This document shows, piece by piece, positions 21,211 to 31,380 of a stretch of 64,000 nucleotides of DNA (the first letter of the stretch is position 1; every line of letters starts with the position of its first letter). The DNA comes from Simmondsia chinensis (taxonomy: Eukaryota; Streptophyta; Magnoliopsida; Caryophyllales; Simmondsiaceae). The stretch is taken from assembly GCA_018398585.1 (NCBI GenBank), contig JAGTTD010000013.1:10760492-10824491 (forward strand), written 5' to 3'. The notes beneath the pieces are model-generated. The model ran no database searches. It saw nothing but the letters and a program-made list of their open reading frames with translations, and was not told the origin of the DNA. The position numbers were made by a program, and so were the translations under genes.

Positions 21211-22050
21211 TGTCACATAGAATTTAATGAATAACTGTGATGGCAATGAGGTTCGCTCACCCAGCCAACAAAACACAAGAACAACTCACGAAAAGCACCC
21301 TCAAAGGAACATACAAAAATAAGGGAAAATTCTCATTAATGAACTTAGTAATTTTTTGATACATCAAACTGATACAAATGACTCATATATATAGGCCTTG
21401 AAACCCTCAAGGCCGTAGCTAACTGCTAGTGCCAAGTGTCACGTTTTTGCTGCTACCAACCGTCCCATGTTCTGCTGGTTGTTCACTGCTATAGTTAAGG
21501 GTCAAGGCTGGTCAAGGTAACTGCCTTCATTTTGGCGCCTGATTTGAAGTGATGGCTAATCCTTCCTAGGCCCACTCTTCATTTTCCCGCTCAAGTAAGT
21601 TCAAACTTAGTCAAGATGGTCAAGGAGCCTTCCTGCCTTTTGCCTTCAATAACCGTTCATCACGTGCCCAACATTCTCCTTTAAGCTCCATAAATGTTTA
21701 GGGCCAAATGGGCCTTGTTGGGCCTACATAGGTTTGCATAAGTTTGGGCTGGCCCAGCACCTTGTGTTGGGCCTTCGTATGCCTGCATATGCCTAGGCCG
21801 GGCCAGCGCCTCGTGCTGGGCCTGGCGTTGTGCTGGGCCTACTTTTGCATTCTTGACATCTCCTTGGGCCAGTGTCCATCCTGATTCCCACTTGATCCGT
21901 CCATCAGGCCAAGGTCCATTGTGGTCTGATGCTCCCTTACGAGGGTGCGCATCTTATATTCTCGATGCCGCCTTTGGCAACCCACATGACACGGCAAAGG
22001 CGCAAGACGTGCCCATCTATGTCCCAGTCTAGAGTGTCACGAGTCTTACA
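21211..22050 (-). repeat. 5' LTR of element B
   Basis: The 840-bp LTR runs TGTAAGAC...TGTGACA on minus. Its first ~780 bp matches the 3' LTR; the last ~55 bp has no partner because the 3' LTR is truncated. Confidence 0.82.
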
Positions 22051-22168
22051 CTTAAACAAAGTAGTTAAAAACAATTTTTTTTTTTCTAGAAACCGTGCTG
22101 TATTTTTGCTTTTACACATATATTTCAAAAGCTCTCACTTCTTTCTAGTATATCACTCAATTGAAGTC

Positions 22169-22277
22169 TTCAAGTTGAAACTCTGAAGGAGAAAGGCTGC
22201 ATACATCAAAACCCCCCAGACCCCACTTTTGCGGGAGCCCTTGAGGCACTAGGATTGGTGTTATTGTTGTTGTTGTT
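22169..22277 (+). mobile_element. Au-like SINE, 5'-truncated, with target duplication
   Basis: The body contains GGCTGCATACATC, GCGGGAGCCCTTGAGGCACT and the tail TTATTGTTGTTGTTGTTG, the 3' half of the angiosperm Au SINE. It is flanked by a 19-bp duplication, GTATATCACTCAATTGAAG (22150-22168) and the same with one change (22278-22296). The tRNA-like 5' part is missing. Confidence 0.85.
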
Positions 22278-22296
22278 GTATATCACTCAACTGAAG

Positions 22297-22958
22297 ATAA
22301 AATAACATTTGTAATCATTTTTTACCAAGGGCAACTTATGACTCACTTATTAGCATTAGCCCATCTAGTCAAATGCCCTTTGAACCGTTATGCAGATATC
22401 AAAGACTACGAATTAGTAATTAGTCATCATATCAACATTTAATTTTCTTTTAATTTCCCATATAAATTGCTCTTAAATTAGTATTAGACTTAAATTTTAA
22501 CAATACAAAAAAGTGATAATCATTTTATCAAAATGATCCATTTTATAGTACTTGTAGTAAGATTGCTTAACAATTATATTAATCATTCTAGATCCTTGGT
22601 CATTATTAAATAACTTTTTCCTTGGCCATTATTTTTCCATCATAATTTCTTTTTTTCTTTTAGGACTATGTTGGGCATTGGATATTAAATTTTGATCCTT
22701 ATCATAATTTTCATTAGTAATTGCAAAATCCACCTTACCAAATTTACCTTTGGAAACCAAAGCCGTCTTAAAATTGTTGGAATCCAAATACAAAAAATAC
22801 TAAACAAAACATATAAAGTAGAAAGATATTACCTAGAACACTGAAAGTGACGAAATATCAATAATGTAACAGTTGAGCGAGGCGTAGATCATGCTTTCTT
22901 TAAGACGGTTTCGTGCCCCTCTCGGATCTAAGCCAGTGCAGCAGGTGCCGGCATGCCG
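22297..22958. other. AT-rich interval, no gene seen
   Basis: No domain or long frame is recognisable. Some of it may be LTR relic (for example TGTTGGGCATTGGATATT near 22668), but I found no partner. Confidence 0.4.
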
Positions 22959-23062
22959 CCTCCGGGATACAACGCCCAATCTCTGTAGCACTTTCTAGAT
23001 CCACACAACCTTGAAAGTTAAAACCTCCACTACACCTTACTTAACCAAAGTAGTTTAAAATA
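22959..23062. repeat. Repeat copy X (matches 15690-15771 plus 22051-22073)
   Basis: Text from TGCCGCCTCCGGGATACAAC through AAAACCTCCAC to CTTAACCAAAGTAGTTTAAAA matches the two host pieces on either side of element B. This suggests that element B entered one member of a pair of duplicated segments. Confidence 0.55.
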
Positions 23063-23599
23063 TTTGGTAATACGATTTATCTAGACTTACATTGAAATAA
23101 TATTTTCAGAAAAATATAAATATGGTGATTTGTCCAAAAAAATCATTACAATTGAGATGTGTCTGCAAAGCAAACGTGTTCATTTCTATAGTTAGTGGTC
23201 CATATTACCTGCATCAAGAAAGCAAATTCTATGAGGTATTGTACCATTGACACCATGTTCATAAATGAGGAAGCGATTATGGGATAGTGGCATCTTGAAA
23301 TTGATTTATTGTCCATTACAGACGTTGCCACAATATGTCTTGTAAATTTGTTGTTGGGTGAGTGTCAAAGGTTGCGAAGTGCCAATGATGCAATGAAGCG
23401 ATAACAAACCCATTTTGTTGGAGAAGTAGTAAAAAAAATGTATTACATTGTATTCTCTTGTGCTAATACGATCACACGTGACTGTAAAAGCATATGTTGA
23501 ATACCATAAGAATGATAGATCCAGATATGTTACTAACGACACCAATGATGATATAAGATGACTCAGGGTCATAAAAGCTCTAGCTAGATTTGAGATCTG

Positions 23600-24268
23600 A
23601 ATGGCATTGAGGGGGGTGAGACTTAAGCCTAAGGAAGAAATTTTTCAGCTATGAGTATACCCTAAAAAGGGACAAACAAATCATAGAGTGATCAGCGGGT
23701 GAGCATGCATTTTATTTTATTCTAATTCATCCCTATGGTGCGGCATGCTTACTTAAGGCGATGTTGATGTTAAGCTTGTTGTGCTCTTAATAAGGTCTAT
23801 AGCCTCTAAGTTGGGGTGGGGTATAAAGCCACAAGTATACTCCTGATAGGTCTACCTATATGAGCATAGAAGTAAGGCCACTTTTTATGAGAGTTTTGGC
23901 TAACTTTCTAGAGCGCTCATGAATCCAAGATGATGCATAAGGCCGTAATGTGCACGCTTTAGAGAGCCTATTGGGAACCTTTGACACTATAAGTGTCGAG
24001 CATGATGCATAGGGCCGTAATATACACACTTTAGAGAGCCCATTGGGCACCTTTGACACTATGTGTGTAAAGCACTCTACATGCCCTCAAACAATCGAGG
24101 TTTAAAGGCTAAGTCCACTGTGGTTCTAGTATAAGAGTTGTTGAAACACTAAGTGAGGGTTTAAAGACATTGCCACACTTATATGATGCAAGGGGTCCTC
24201 CTTTAGCTAAAGTTTTTCCTCAGAAAAATTTCTTTTATTTTTTACTAAAATAAGTGGGAGAATATTGG
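23600..24268 (+). mobile_element. Possible copia 3' non-coding region and polypurine tract
   Basis: The region ends in AAATAAGTGGGAGAATATTGGATATTTT (24250-24277 region), which resembles the polypurine tract plus LTR start seen in many copia elements, with TGTTGG decayed to TATTGG. Within it, about 23930-24066 holds two copies of a ~70-bp tandem repeat (ATGCATA-GGCCGTAAT...CTTTAGAGAGCC...CCTTTGACACTAT). No clear pol coding remains to the left. The assignment rests on the tract alone and is weak. Confidence 0.3.
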
Positions 24269-24770
24269 ATATTTTAATTAAAAAATAATTTTTATGATTT
24301 TGAGATTTGACATAGTTTTGATGATGTTAATGGCCCTTAAATTATCGGAACATTTTAGTTTAACATTAACAATTAAATCTCCTTTTTGTATTGATAAAAG
24401 AAAATTTTCAATTAAATGTAAATGGGTTGCGTGAGTCCAGTGATAGCTTATGGGTGGATGCCATTTGGTGGTCATAGTATCAAACTAGATTGCTGTGTCA
24501 AAAGTTCAAAGCTAATATATTTTTTTGTGCCGCTATTTCAAACTAAACTGAGCTCAGGCACAACCTATTTAAACTTGGTTGCTTTGCATTGAGCTAGAGT
24601 CAAAAGCCTTCAACCCATTTATATCTAACCTAAAGATATCGCACATTCAAGCTCTTAAGCCTTTTAGCCCAATTTCAAATGTGAAATTGGACATTTGCGA
24701 CATGCAGGATTAGATCAGGGCTAGAAATTAACTAAAAATAACTCAACCATTTGCTTAGAACCCAAATAAA
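24269..24770. other. AT-rich interval, possible LTR relic, no gene
   Basis: If the polypurine tract at about 24255 is real this would be the start of its LTR, but no partner copy or end is visible. I see no coding capacity. Confidence 0.3.
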
Positions 24771-25156
24771 TTTTTTTTTTTTTTTTTTTTGGTCAAACGG
24801 CAAATGCAAAAATATCATTCAAAGGAAGAAATATACAAAGAGGATCAAAAGAAAAACCCAAAACAGGCCCAAACCGACCAACCCACCAAAACAAACTGCA
24901 TCCCAACTAGAAAATTAAACCTATACCAAGATTGGACAATAATAGATCTAGCGAGAACATTAGCACTATGCTTAACTTTTAGAAAAATTCTCCTATTTCT
25001 CTAAAACCAAATGTTATAAACCAAAGCAGCAATCGATATACGCTTGATTTTACTTTGCTTTTGCTTGTTACGAATTCGGGATCCAAACCACTCCATAAGT
25101 TTGCCTATATTGGTCAAAGAAGGGAAATGAAAACATTCCACAACATTGTTCAAAAC

Positions 25157-25977
25157 CTAAGAGAAAAAATCACAGTAAAAAAAAAGACCAATAGATTCCG
25201 CATCAGCTTCACACAAAGAACATCGATTAGGAAAAGCAAAACCTAGATGGCAGAGTCTATCAATAGTGAAAAGCCCTTTAGATAAAATTCTCCATAAGTA
25301 GAAACTATGACGAGACAAAGCAACACTCAAAACAGTCCTACACCAATGCCAAACCCTACCCCAGGACCGAACCTTCTCATAAACTGAACCCATCTGAATC
25401 TTATTTCCTTGAATACACAAGCTCAATGATTTGATGGCCTCAGCATGGCCCCCATGCAAATCAAGCCAGAAATACTGACACTTCAAAAAATATTTCCAAA
25501 AGGGCGAATCATGAACCTTACAAGAAATATTCCAAATATCTCTCCAACAACAACAACAAACCCAATGCCTGAAAGGGCTCCCGCAACAGCAGGGTTTGGG
25601 GGATAGATGTACGCAGTCTTCCCCCTTCAGGGGGCTACTCTGAAGAGAGGCTATTTCCAAGGACCCCAAACCTGAGATACTGGTCCACCGCTAAGAGCAT
25701 GTGACCTCTAATTCCGAATATCATTCCCTTTCATATAAAAGCCATGAACCCAAGAGACCCACAACAAGTCCTTCTTGCTATGGATATCCCAAAGAAACTT
25801 AATCAAGCAGGATTTATTCCACTTATCAAGCTGCTTAAATCCAAGACCTCCTTCTTCAATAGGAAGACAAATTTTAGACCAAGCAATAGGAACAAGCAAG
25901 CACCCAATTTCAGAATGACCCCAAAGGAAACGAGCACAAATAGCATGGATCTGATTAATAATAGCATGAGGAAACAA
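25157..25977 (-). pseudogene. LINE ORF2 zinc-binding C-terminus, split by a SINE
   Basis: The right segment (25708-25977) reads ICARFLWGHSEIG, WSKICLPIEEGGLGFKQL and LIKFLWDIHSKKDLLWVSW, the typical RT-to-zinc-domain stretch of plant L1 elements. After the SINE, the left segment resumes WNISCKVHDSPFWKYFLK, and gives WRILSKGLFTIDRLCHLG and CSLCEADAESIGLFFYCDF, the zinc-binding (zf-RVT) motif with C..C....H/C spacing. The sequence is interrupted by the SINE at GNDI/WNI and by stops further left. Confidence 0.85.
25541..25710 (-). mobile_element. Au-like SINE inserted in the LINE
   Basis: On minus the ~170-bp unit ends GCGGGAGCCCTTTCAGGCAT then a (TTG)n-type tail, with GACTGCGTACATC upstream. 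It is flanked by ATTCCAAATATC (25529-25540) and ATTCCGAATATC (25711-25722), a 12-bp target duplication differing at one base. It is the longest SINE copy in the window and keeps a 5' tRNA-like region (GGTGGACCAGTA). Confidence 0.88.
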
Positions 25978-26091
25978 AAAAACCTAACTCCAAAAATTCA
26001 AGAGAGCACCAAGAGCAGAACGGATAAGCTCAACCCGACTCAAAAAGGAGGTAGACTTAGCATTCGATTCTGAAACTTTATCTTGAATTTT

Positions 26092-26680
26092 CTAAAGAAG
26101 GATCTCATCTTGTCCCACCTGGAGTCGAGAGCCGGTAAGAGGGACTCCAAGATAACTCATAGGAAAAGAGAACTCAACAAAATCGAGCAAAGACAAAGCT
26201 TTTGTTCTAATAGTCAAGTCCACCCCCACAAAGCAAATGCCTGACTTCAACAAGTTAGGCTCAAGATTTGAGATACGAGCAAAGGAGGAAATACACTGCC
26301 AAAGAGATGAAATGGAATCCATATCTCCACAGGAAAACAGTAAAAGATCATCGGCAAATGTCAAATGATTAATACTATTCTTCTTACACTTTGGATGAAA
26401 CCGAAAATATTTATTCTGACCAACTCTCGCAAGCATTCTCGATAAAAAATCCATATTCAAAATGAAGAGGCAAGGAGAAATCGGATCTCCTTGCCTAAGA
26501 CCTCTCTTACCCTTAAAGAAACTATATAAGCCACCAGTAATGATTAAGGGGTAAGAAGGGGATGAAATGCACTCTCTAATCTAGCCAACAAAACCGCTCG
26601 GGAAACCAAAGCCCACCAGAACATCAAATAAGAAATTCCACCCAACCGAATCAAAGGCTTTGCAGAATTAATAGGAGAAT
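26092..26680 (-). pseudogene. LINE reverse transcriptase fragment
   Basis: On minus this gives FAKPFDSVGW, GLRQGDPISPCLFILNMD (RT block 4-like), then HLTFADDLLLFSCGD with the catalytic FADD box at about 26340, then LEPNLLKSGI and MSYLGVPLTGSRL. These are diagnostic L1-clade RT motifs. The finger region and the endonuclease are absent because of truncation at about 26690. Frames shift at least once near 26470. Confidence 0.87.
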
Positions 26681-26712
26681 TTTAGGAGCCTCATGTATAG
26701 AGAAATCTTAAT

Positions 26713-26765
26713 TATTAATAGGAGAATTTTTCTAACATGTGTCCAAAGGGCACATGTTAAAGTAT
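26713..26765. repeat. Short palindrome and local direct repeat
   Basis: TAACATGTG (about 26732) pairs with CACATGTTA (about 26750) around a 9-nt loop. Just upstream, ATTAATAGGAGAATTTT occurs twice (about 26665 and 26716). It could be the end of a small DNA element, but I cannot name it. Confidence 0.4.
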
Positions 26766-26847
26766 ACTAATTGATATATTTTTCTTAATTAAAAAAATCT
26801 ACTATTTTTACATTGGCTAATAGAATGATAAGAAATTAATTTAAATG

Positions 26848-28123
26848 TGTTGGGAAAAAATTGAACTAGGTCAATAAGTCAACCACGGTATCAGATCTGG
26901 CGTCACCTCCACGCCCCAGGATAAGTAGCTGCCTTCAGCCCATCACGATAGTAGATTGACGGCACCTAATATACCGTCACTTGCCCTAATTACGACAAGC
27001 CACGATGCGGCCAAGCGGTAACATACGCGGTACCCGGCACCGCTCATCTCTATCCCACACCTAGGCTCCCGGTAGTGCTTGCTTCCTCCGCCATAGGGTG
27101 CTGCCTACCATAGGCCCTGGGGCCGCCAACCCGGGCAACCATCAACATACTAACGGTACATGCTTACCTTCCACTATCACCAGTATCTGCTTAACATGAA
27201 GGACCATGGTACCATCCACCTATATACCGCCCCCTTACATACCGTCCACCTATATACCGCCCACCAAAATACCGCCCACCTATATACCGCCCACCTATAC
27301 CGTCCACCTACATACCGCCAATAGGTATATCGCCACCTTATACTTGGTCCCCAAGCATACATACCGCCACCCTCTACTTATTCCCCAAGCATGCCAATCG
27401 TCAACCTAGACTTCCACTTATCAACCCACGGTGTGCACTCACCGTCCATCTACTGTTAGGCGCAAACCCAAGTGGTGCCACCACCCCTCTTAACCAATCA
27501 CCACCTAGGCGGTATCACCTCCTCATCACCCAGGCGATATCACCTCCCCTTTAGCCAATCAGCTACCTTCACTTCCCCGTCATGCAAAGCTAGGCGGTAC
27601 CATCCCCATCCTGGTATTACCGCCCAACACCAACCAACTTCCCCTCTCCTATAAATACCAACCTCACTTCCCTCATTCAAGAGCAAGCACAGACAGGCTC
27701 TTTCTCTCTCTCTCCATAATCCACCCTAGGGCGTCACGCCTCACCCTCTCCCTAAGAGACTCACGTCTCTCCCTTTATACGGACCCAGGTTTTGCTCCCT
27801 CCCCTCCGCGGTTATCATCCGACGTACCTCTCACTCTACGAGCCGACCTCTGCTTACCAGGTATCATTTACCTTATGCTTATTTATTTATTATCGCTACC
27901 ACTTCCCCTACTGACTTAGGCATCGAAGGGGTCCCCCGCAGTCCAAACCACCGCGGGTCCCTCTGACGGCCTTGCTTGTTTTGCAGGGGAGCCCAGGTTA
28001 AACGCGCCAGCAGCTGCTTTCTCAAGTGAAGGTTGAGTCCCACTCTCATCCAGAACCTACAAATATTTGTTGCTCGGGATGTTTGGGTCAAGCTCACTCA
28101 CTGAACCAAATTTGACAGAAACA
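26848..28123 (+). repeat. 5' LTR of element G
   Basis: It begins TGTTGGGAAAAAATTG and ends TTGACAGAAACA. It matches 34512-35704 along its length with scattered substitutions. A TATA box (CCTATAAATACC) lies at about 27649-27660. It is about 83 bp longer than the 3' LTR, at least partly through the expanded minisatellite at 27206-27330. Confidence 0.92.
27206..27330 (+). repeat. Minisatellite in the 5' LTR of G
   Basis: About seven units of the type ACCTATATACCGCCC occur here, whereas the 3' LTR has only about two (34870-34910). It accounts for much of the length difference between the two LTRs. Confidence 0.75.
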
Positions 28124-28125
28124 AA

Positions 28126-28140
28126 GGCGCCGTCTGTGGG
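28126..28140 (+). other. Primer-binding site of element G
   Basis: GGCGCCGTCTGTGGG lies two bases after the LTR end and is the same Asp-type primer site as in element A (1572-1588). Confidence 0.8.
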
Positions 28141-29530
28141 AAAGATAGCTTGCTAGTGTTTAACCTGGTACCTCTTACAAGATGCCTAAGACTCTCATAC
28201 GGCTAGGGGCTGTGGTACCCATTACCAGGTAATTTATCTCTTAGAAGGTATGGGCGCTTGGATTGGGTTTTTAACAGGGAACAATCGCGTTTACCTGAGG
28301 CCCAATACCGATCCCAAAACGCGATCCACCCAGTCCTTTTTTAAGCCCAAAACCGTAATACCTTAACTCGTCACGGCCAAAGGCCGAATAAGGTAAAACA
28401 AAGCGAAGTAACAGTAATAGTAATAAAACAGAAAATAAGAAACCGGCTAGTGTTGTTATTTCGTTCAAAAAATTCTGGCTTATTAAAACACTAACCCAAA
28501 CATTAGTAACAATTAAATTAGCACAAGATACCGTTATATGGGAAGGCGGCAGGATTCATAATCCAAAAACAACCCAAAATAAAGTAAAATTTGGGCGAGG
28601 AGGAAGGTTACCGCCTAATAAGACGGGTAACGCCCTCCAGGGTTCCCTGCATCAATAACACTGTCACCATTGAACTAAGCGAATGCCCAAGGGGCGCCAA
28701 CGTTAAATCACGACGCCACCAAAGATATCAATTTGGCACCACCAACAATAGAATGCGGCGAAAGCTCGCTAATAGGAACCTTACCGCTAAATTAAGGCTT
28801 CAGCCGCCACAAAAACGAGTTCAACAACGTTAGCGTAGTGCACCGCCAATGAACTTGGCGGTACCCACAAGCTTGACCAGTTACACCCGCCTGTGAGCTT
28901 GGCCAAATAACCTCGCGAACTCCTTAAAGAGTAGCCCACTAGAGGCGAAGTAAAAGCCATCACCAAAAAACTTAAGCAACTCATTAGGATGAACGAGGCC
29001 AAATTGATTTTGCTTTTAACTAATCCTCGCCCACGAACTTGGCTCTACAATATCCACTTTACCTAGATGCTACCGCCCATTGGCATAGCCGTGTAGTCAC
29101 GCCAATATACCTTGGTGTCACCCCTTTATCTTTGATTAAATGGTGCCGCCAATAAGCACAACTAGGCACTACCGCCAAGCTACTTATCCGGGTACTATAG
29201 CCCACAAAAGTAGCAACGAAACACCTGAGACACTCGTCTCGGCTCATTCGCTCTCCAATAAAGAGGCTAATACTTCCAGAGCTAAGGCTGAAGCCTCAAA
29301 AGACCCCTCACCTTCACGGTGCAAAGGGCATGTTATTCTATAGACCTGTAAGGCACCCATTGGCGCCTAATAAAATCTATCACCTTTTAATGAAGCATGC
29401 TACATACTCACTACCAAATGCGAGCAATCGCATACACCCAAATAAAATTTCCATTTAAGCCGCCTTTTGACAACTATGGAATTTACCAGCTAGGGTCTTG
29501 ACATTCTCTATGTTATTTACGTTCCCTATG
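28141..29530. other. 5' internal region of G, no gag visible
   Basis: In a normal Tat element gag would lie here. No FDGTxDPEDHL-type block, zinc knuckle or long frame is present in any frame. The text has repeated 'CCGCCAATGAACTTGG'-like phrases (about 28840-29180) but no clear unit. Confidence 0.55.
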
Positions 29531-29559
29531 TGATTAACGTTCCGAATGTAATTTAGGTT

Positions 29560-30030
29560 AACCCCGTCCCTAGCCGGGGGCTGGGGGCTTAACTCTTCTA
29601 TGTGACATACGTGAATTATGTGATTTGTGTTTAACCCAGTCCCTAGCCGAGGGCTGGGGGCTTAACTCTTCTATGTGACATACGTGAATTATGTGATTTA
29701 TGTTTAACCCAGTCCCTAGCCGGGGGCTGGGGGCTTAACTCTTTTATGTGACATACATGTATTATGTGATTTGTGTTTAACCCAGTCCCTAGCTGGGGGC
29801 TGGGGGCTGGGGGCTTAACTCTTCTGTGTGATATATGTGAAGCATATGATTTACGTTTCGTATATGATTTACATGATTGATGTCCCTTATGTGATTTATG
29901 TTTAACCCAGTCCCCAGCTGAGGGCTGGGGCTTAACTCTTCTGTGTGATATATGTGAAGCATATGATTTATGTTCCGCAATGAATTACATGATTGATGCC
30001 CCTTACGTGATCCATCTTAACCCAACCCGA
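29560..30030. repeat. Tandem array, ~73-bp unit, element G
   Basis: About five units are marked by GGGGGCTTAACTCTTCT, at 29588, 29661, 29734, 29814 and 29931 (spacing 73, 73, 80 and 117). Each contains CCCAGTCCCTAG...CTGGG, which can pair as a short stem. The fifth interval carries an internal insertion of the same alphabet (TATGTGA...). Confidence 0.85.
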
Positions 30031-30169
30031 GGCTGGGGGTTGGGGGCTAAGATTGTTATCCGTGGTAGACTCCCAGTATTATCGGGAGCCCACGATGATG
30101 TACACCCCATTGATACCGGGGCCGATGCTAGGATTTGCTCCAAGTAGTATTGGGAGCTCAAAGACAAGG

Positions 30170-30310
30170 GAGCCGTAAGCCCTTCTCAGGCTGGCCATAT
30201 CTAGTCGAGCTGTAAGCCCTTCTCAGGCGGGTAAGACACATTTACCCTGTAAGCCCTTCTTAGGCTGGCAATATTTACTCGAGCCTTAAATCCTTCTCAG
30301 GTAGGCATAA
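30170..30310. repeat. Tandem array, ~37-bp unit, element G
   Basis: Four units are marked by GTAAGCCCTTCTCAGGC (about 30175, 30211, 30249 and, degenerate, 30287). Confidence 0.75.
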
Positions 30311-31380
30311 TACCCTCACACGCAGGGGGCCGGCGATTGTTTTTGCTCCAATTGAAATGGGAGCACGGAGTTATTCGGGCGTTGTAACTCTCATATAACG
30401 TGAGAGCCCGCGGTTATCACCGGGTCCCCTCCCATACGGAGGACTGGCGACTAGCGGTTGTTTTTGCTCCAATTGAAATGAGAGCACGGAGTTATTCAGG
30501 CGCGGTAACTCTCATATAACGTGAGAGCCCACGGTTATCACAAGTCCCTTCACACGTTGGGGGCTGGCGGTTGTTTTTGCTCCAATTGAAATGGGAGCAC
30601 GGAGTTATTCGAGCACGGTAACTCTCATATAACATGAGAGCCCGCGGTTATCATTGGGTCCCCTCCCGTACAGGGGACTAGCTTTGTTTTTGCTTCAATT
30701 GAAATGGGAGCACGGAGTTATTCGGGCGCGGTAACTCTCGCCTAACGTGAGAGCCCGCGGTTATCACAGGTCCCTTCACACACAGGGGGCTGGCGGTTAT
30801 TTTTGCTCCAATTGAAATGGGAGTACGGAGTTATTCAGGCGCGGTAACTCTCACCTAATGTGAGAGCGGTTAACACAGGTCCCTTCACACACAAGGGGCT
30901 GGTAGTTGTTTTTGCTCCAATTGAAATGAAAGCACGGAGTTATTCGGGCGATGTAACTCTCACCTAACGTAAGAGCCCGCGGTTATCATAAGTCCCTTCA
31001 CATACAGCGGGCTAGCAGTTGTTTTTGCTCCAATTGAAATGGGAGCACGGAGTTATTCAGGTGCGGTAACTCTCGTATAATGTGAGAGCCCGTAGTTATC
31101 ACAAGTCCCTTCACACAAAGGGGCCGGCGATTGTTTTTGTCCCAATTGAATTGGGAGCACGGAGTATTCAGGGGTGGAAACTCTCATATAACGTGAGAGC
31201 CCGCTGTTATCTTAGGGTCCCCTCCCACACAGGGGGCTAGCGTTGTTTTTCCTCCAATCGAAATGGGAGCACGGAGTATTCGAGCACGGTAAACTTTCAC
31301 CTAACGTGAGAACCCGCAGTTATTCGTGTCCCACCTAACATTAGGGCAAGCAGTTGCTCTGCTCCAACCTGTATTTAGAG
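30310..31380. repeat. Tandem array, ~113-bp unit, homologous to the array of element A
   Basis: Nine units are marked by GCTCCAATTGAAATGGGAGC at about 30345, 30466, 30579, 30692, 30805, 30914, 31027 and two later degenerate copies. Each also holds CTCTCATATAACGTGAGAG. The order and sequence of both blocks match the 111-bp unit of element A, which ties the two elements to one family. A longer AT-rich remainder runs to 31950 without a clear unit. Confidence 0.9.

Larger units (their letters stand above)
15772..22050 (-). mobile_element. Element B: decayed chromovirus (Ty3/gypsy), minus strand
   Basis: LTR text at 15772-16569 matches 21266-22050. On minus the element begins TGTAAGACTCGTGACAC at 22050. 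A Met-type primer site follows the 5' LTR (21194-21206), then gag, protease, RT, RNase H, integrase and a chromodomain remnant. The 3' LTR is preceded by a GGGCGGGGGAGATT polypurine tract. A chromodomain after integrase defines chromoviruses; the TGTAAGAC terminus and gag style suggest the Tekay/Del-Reina side, but I cannot fix the clade. Stops and shifts occur in all domains. The 3' LTR lacks about 55-60 bp of its end, so no target duplication is visible. Confidence 0.87.
24771..26690 (-). mobile_element. 5'-truncated LINE (L1-type non-LTR retrotransposon)
   Basis: A poly-A tail on minus (T run at 24771-24790) marks the 3' end. Moving right, the minus strand codes for an L1-type ORF2 C-terminus: reverse transcriptase palm and thumb (26092-26680) followed by the zinc-binding domain (25157-25977). 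The element stops at about 26665-26690 in the RT palm, so the endonuclease and ORF1 are lost, the usual 5' truncation. A SINE is nested at 25541-25710. A convincing target duplication was not found. Confidence 0.85.

Noticed and set aside
28271..29002. Short minus frames with hydrophobic stretches as membrane proteins in G
   Set aside because: Short, isolated and without conservation that I can see; hydrophobic runs arise from T-rich text.
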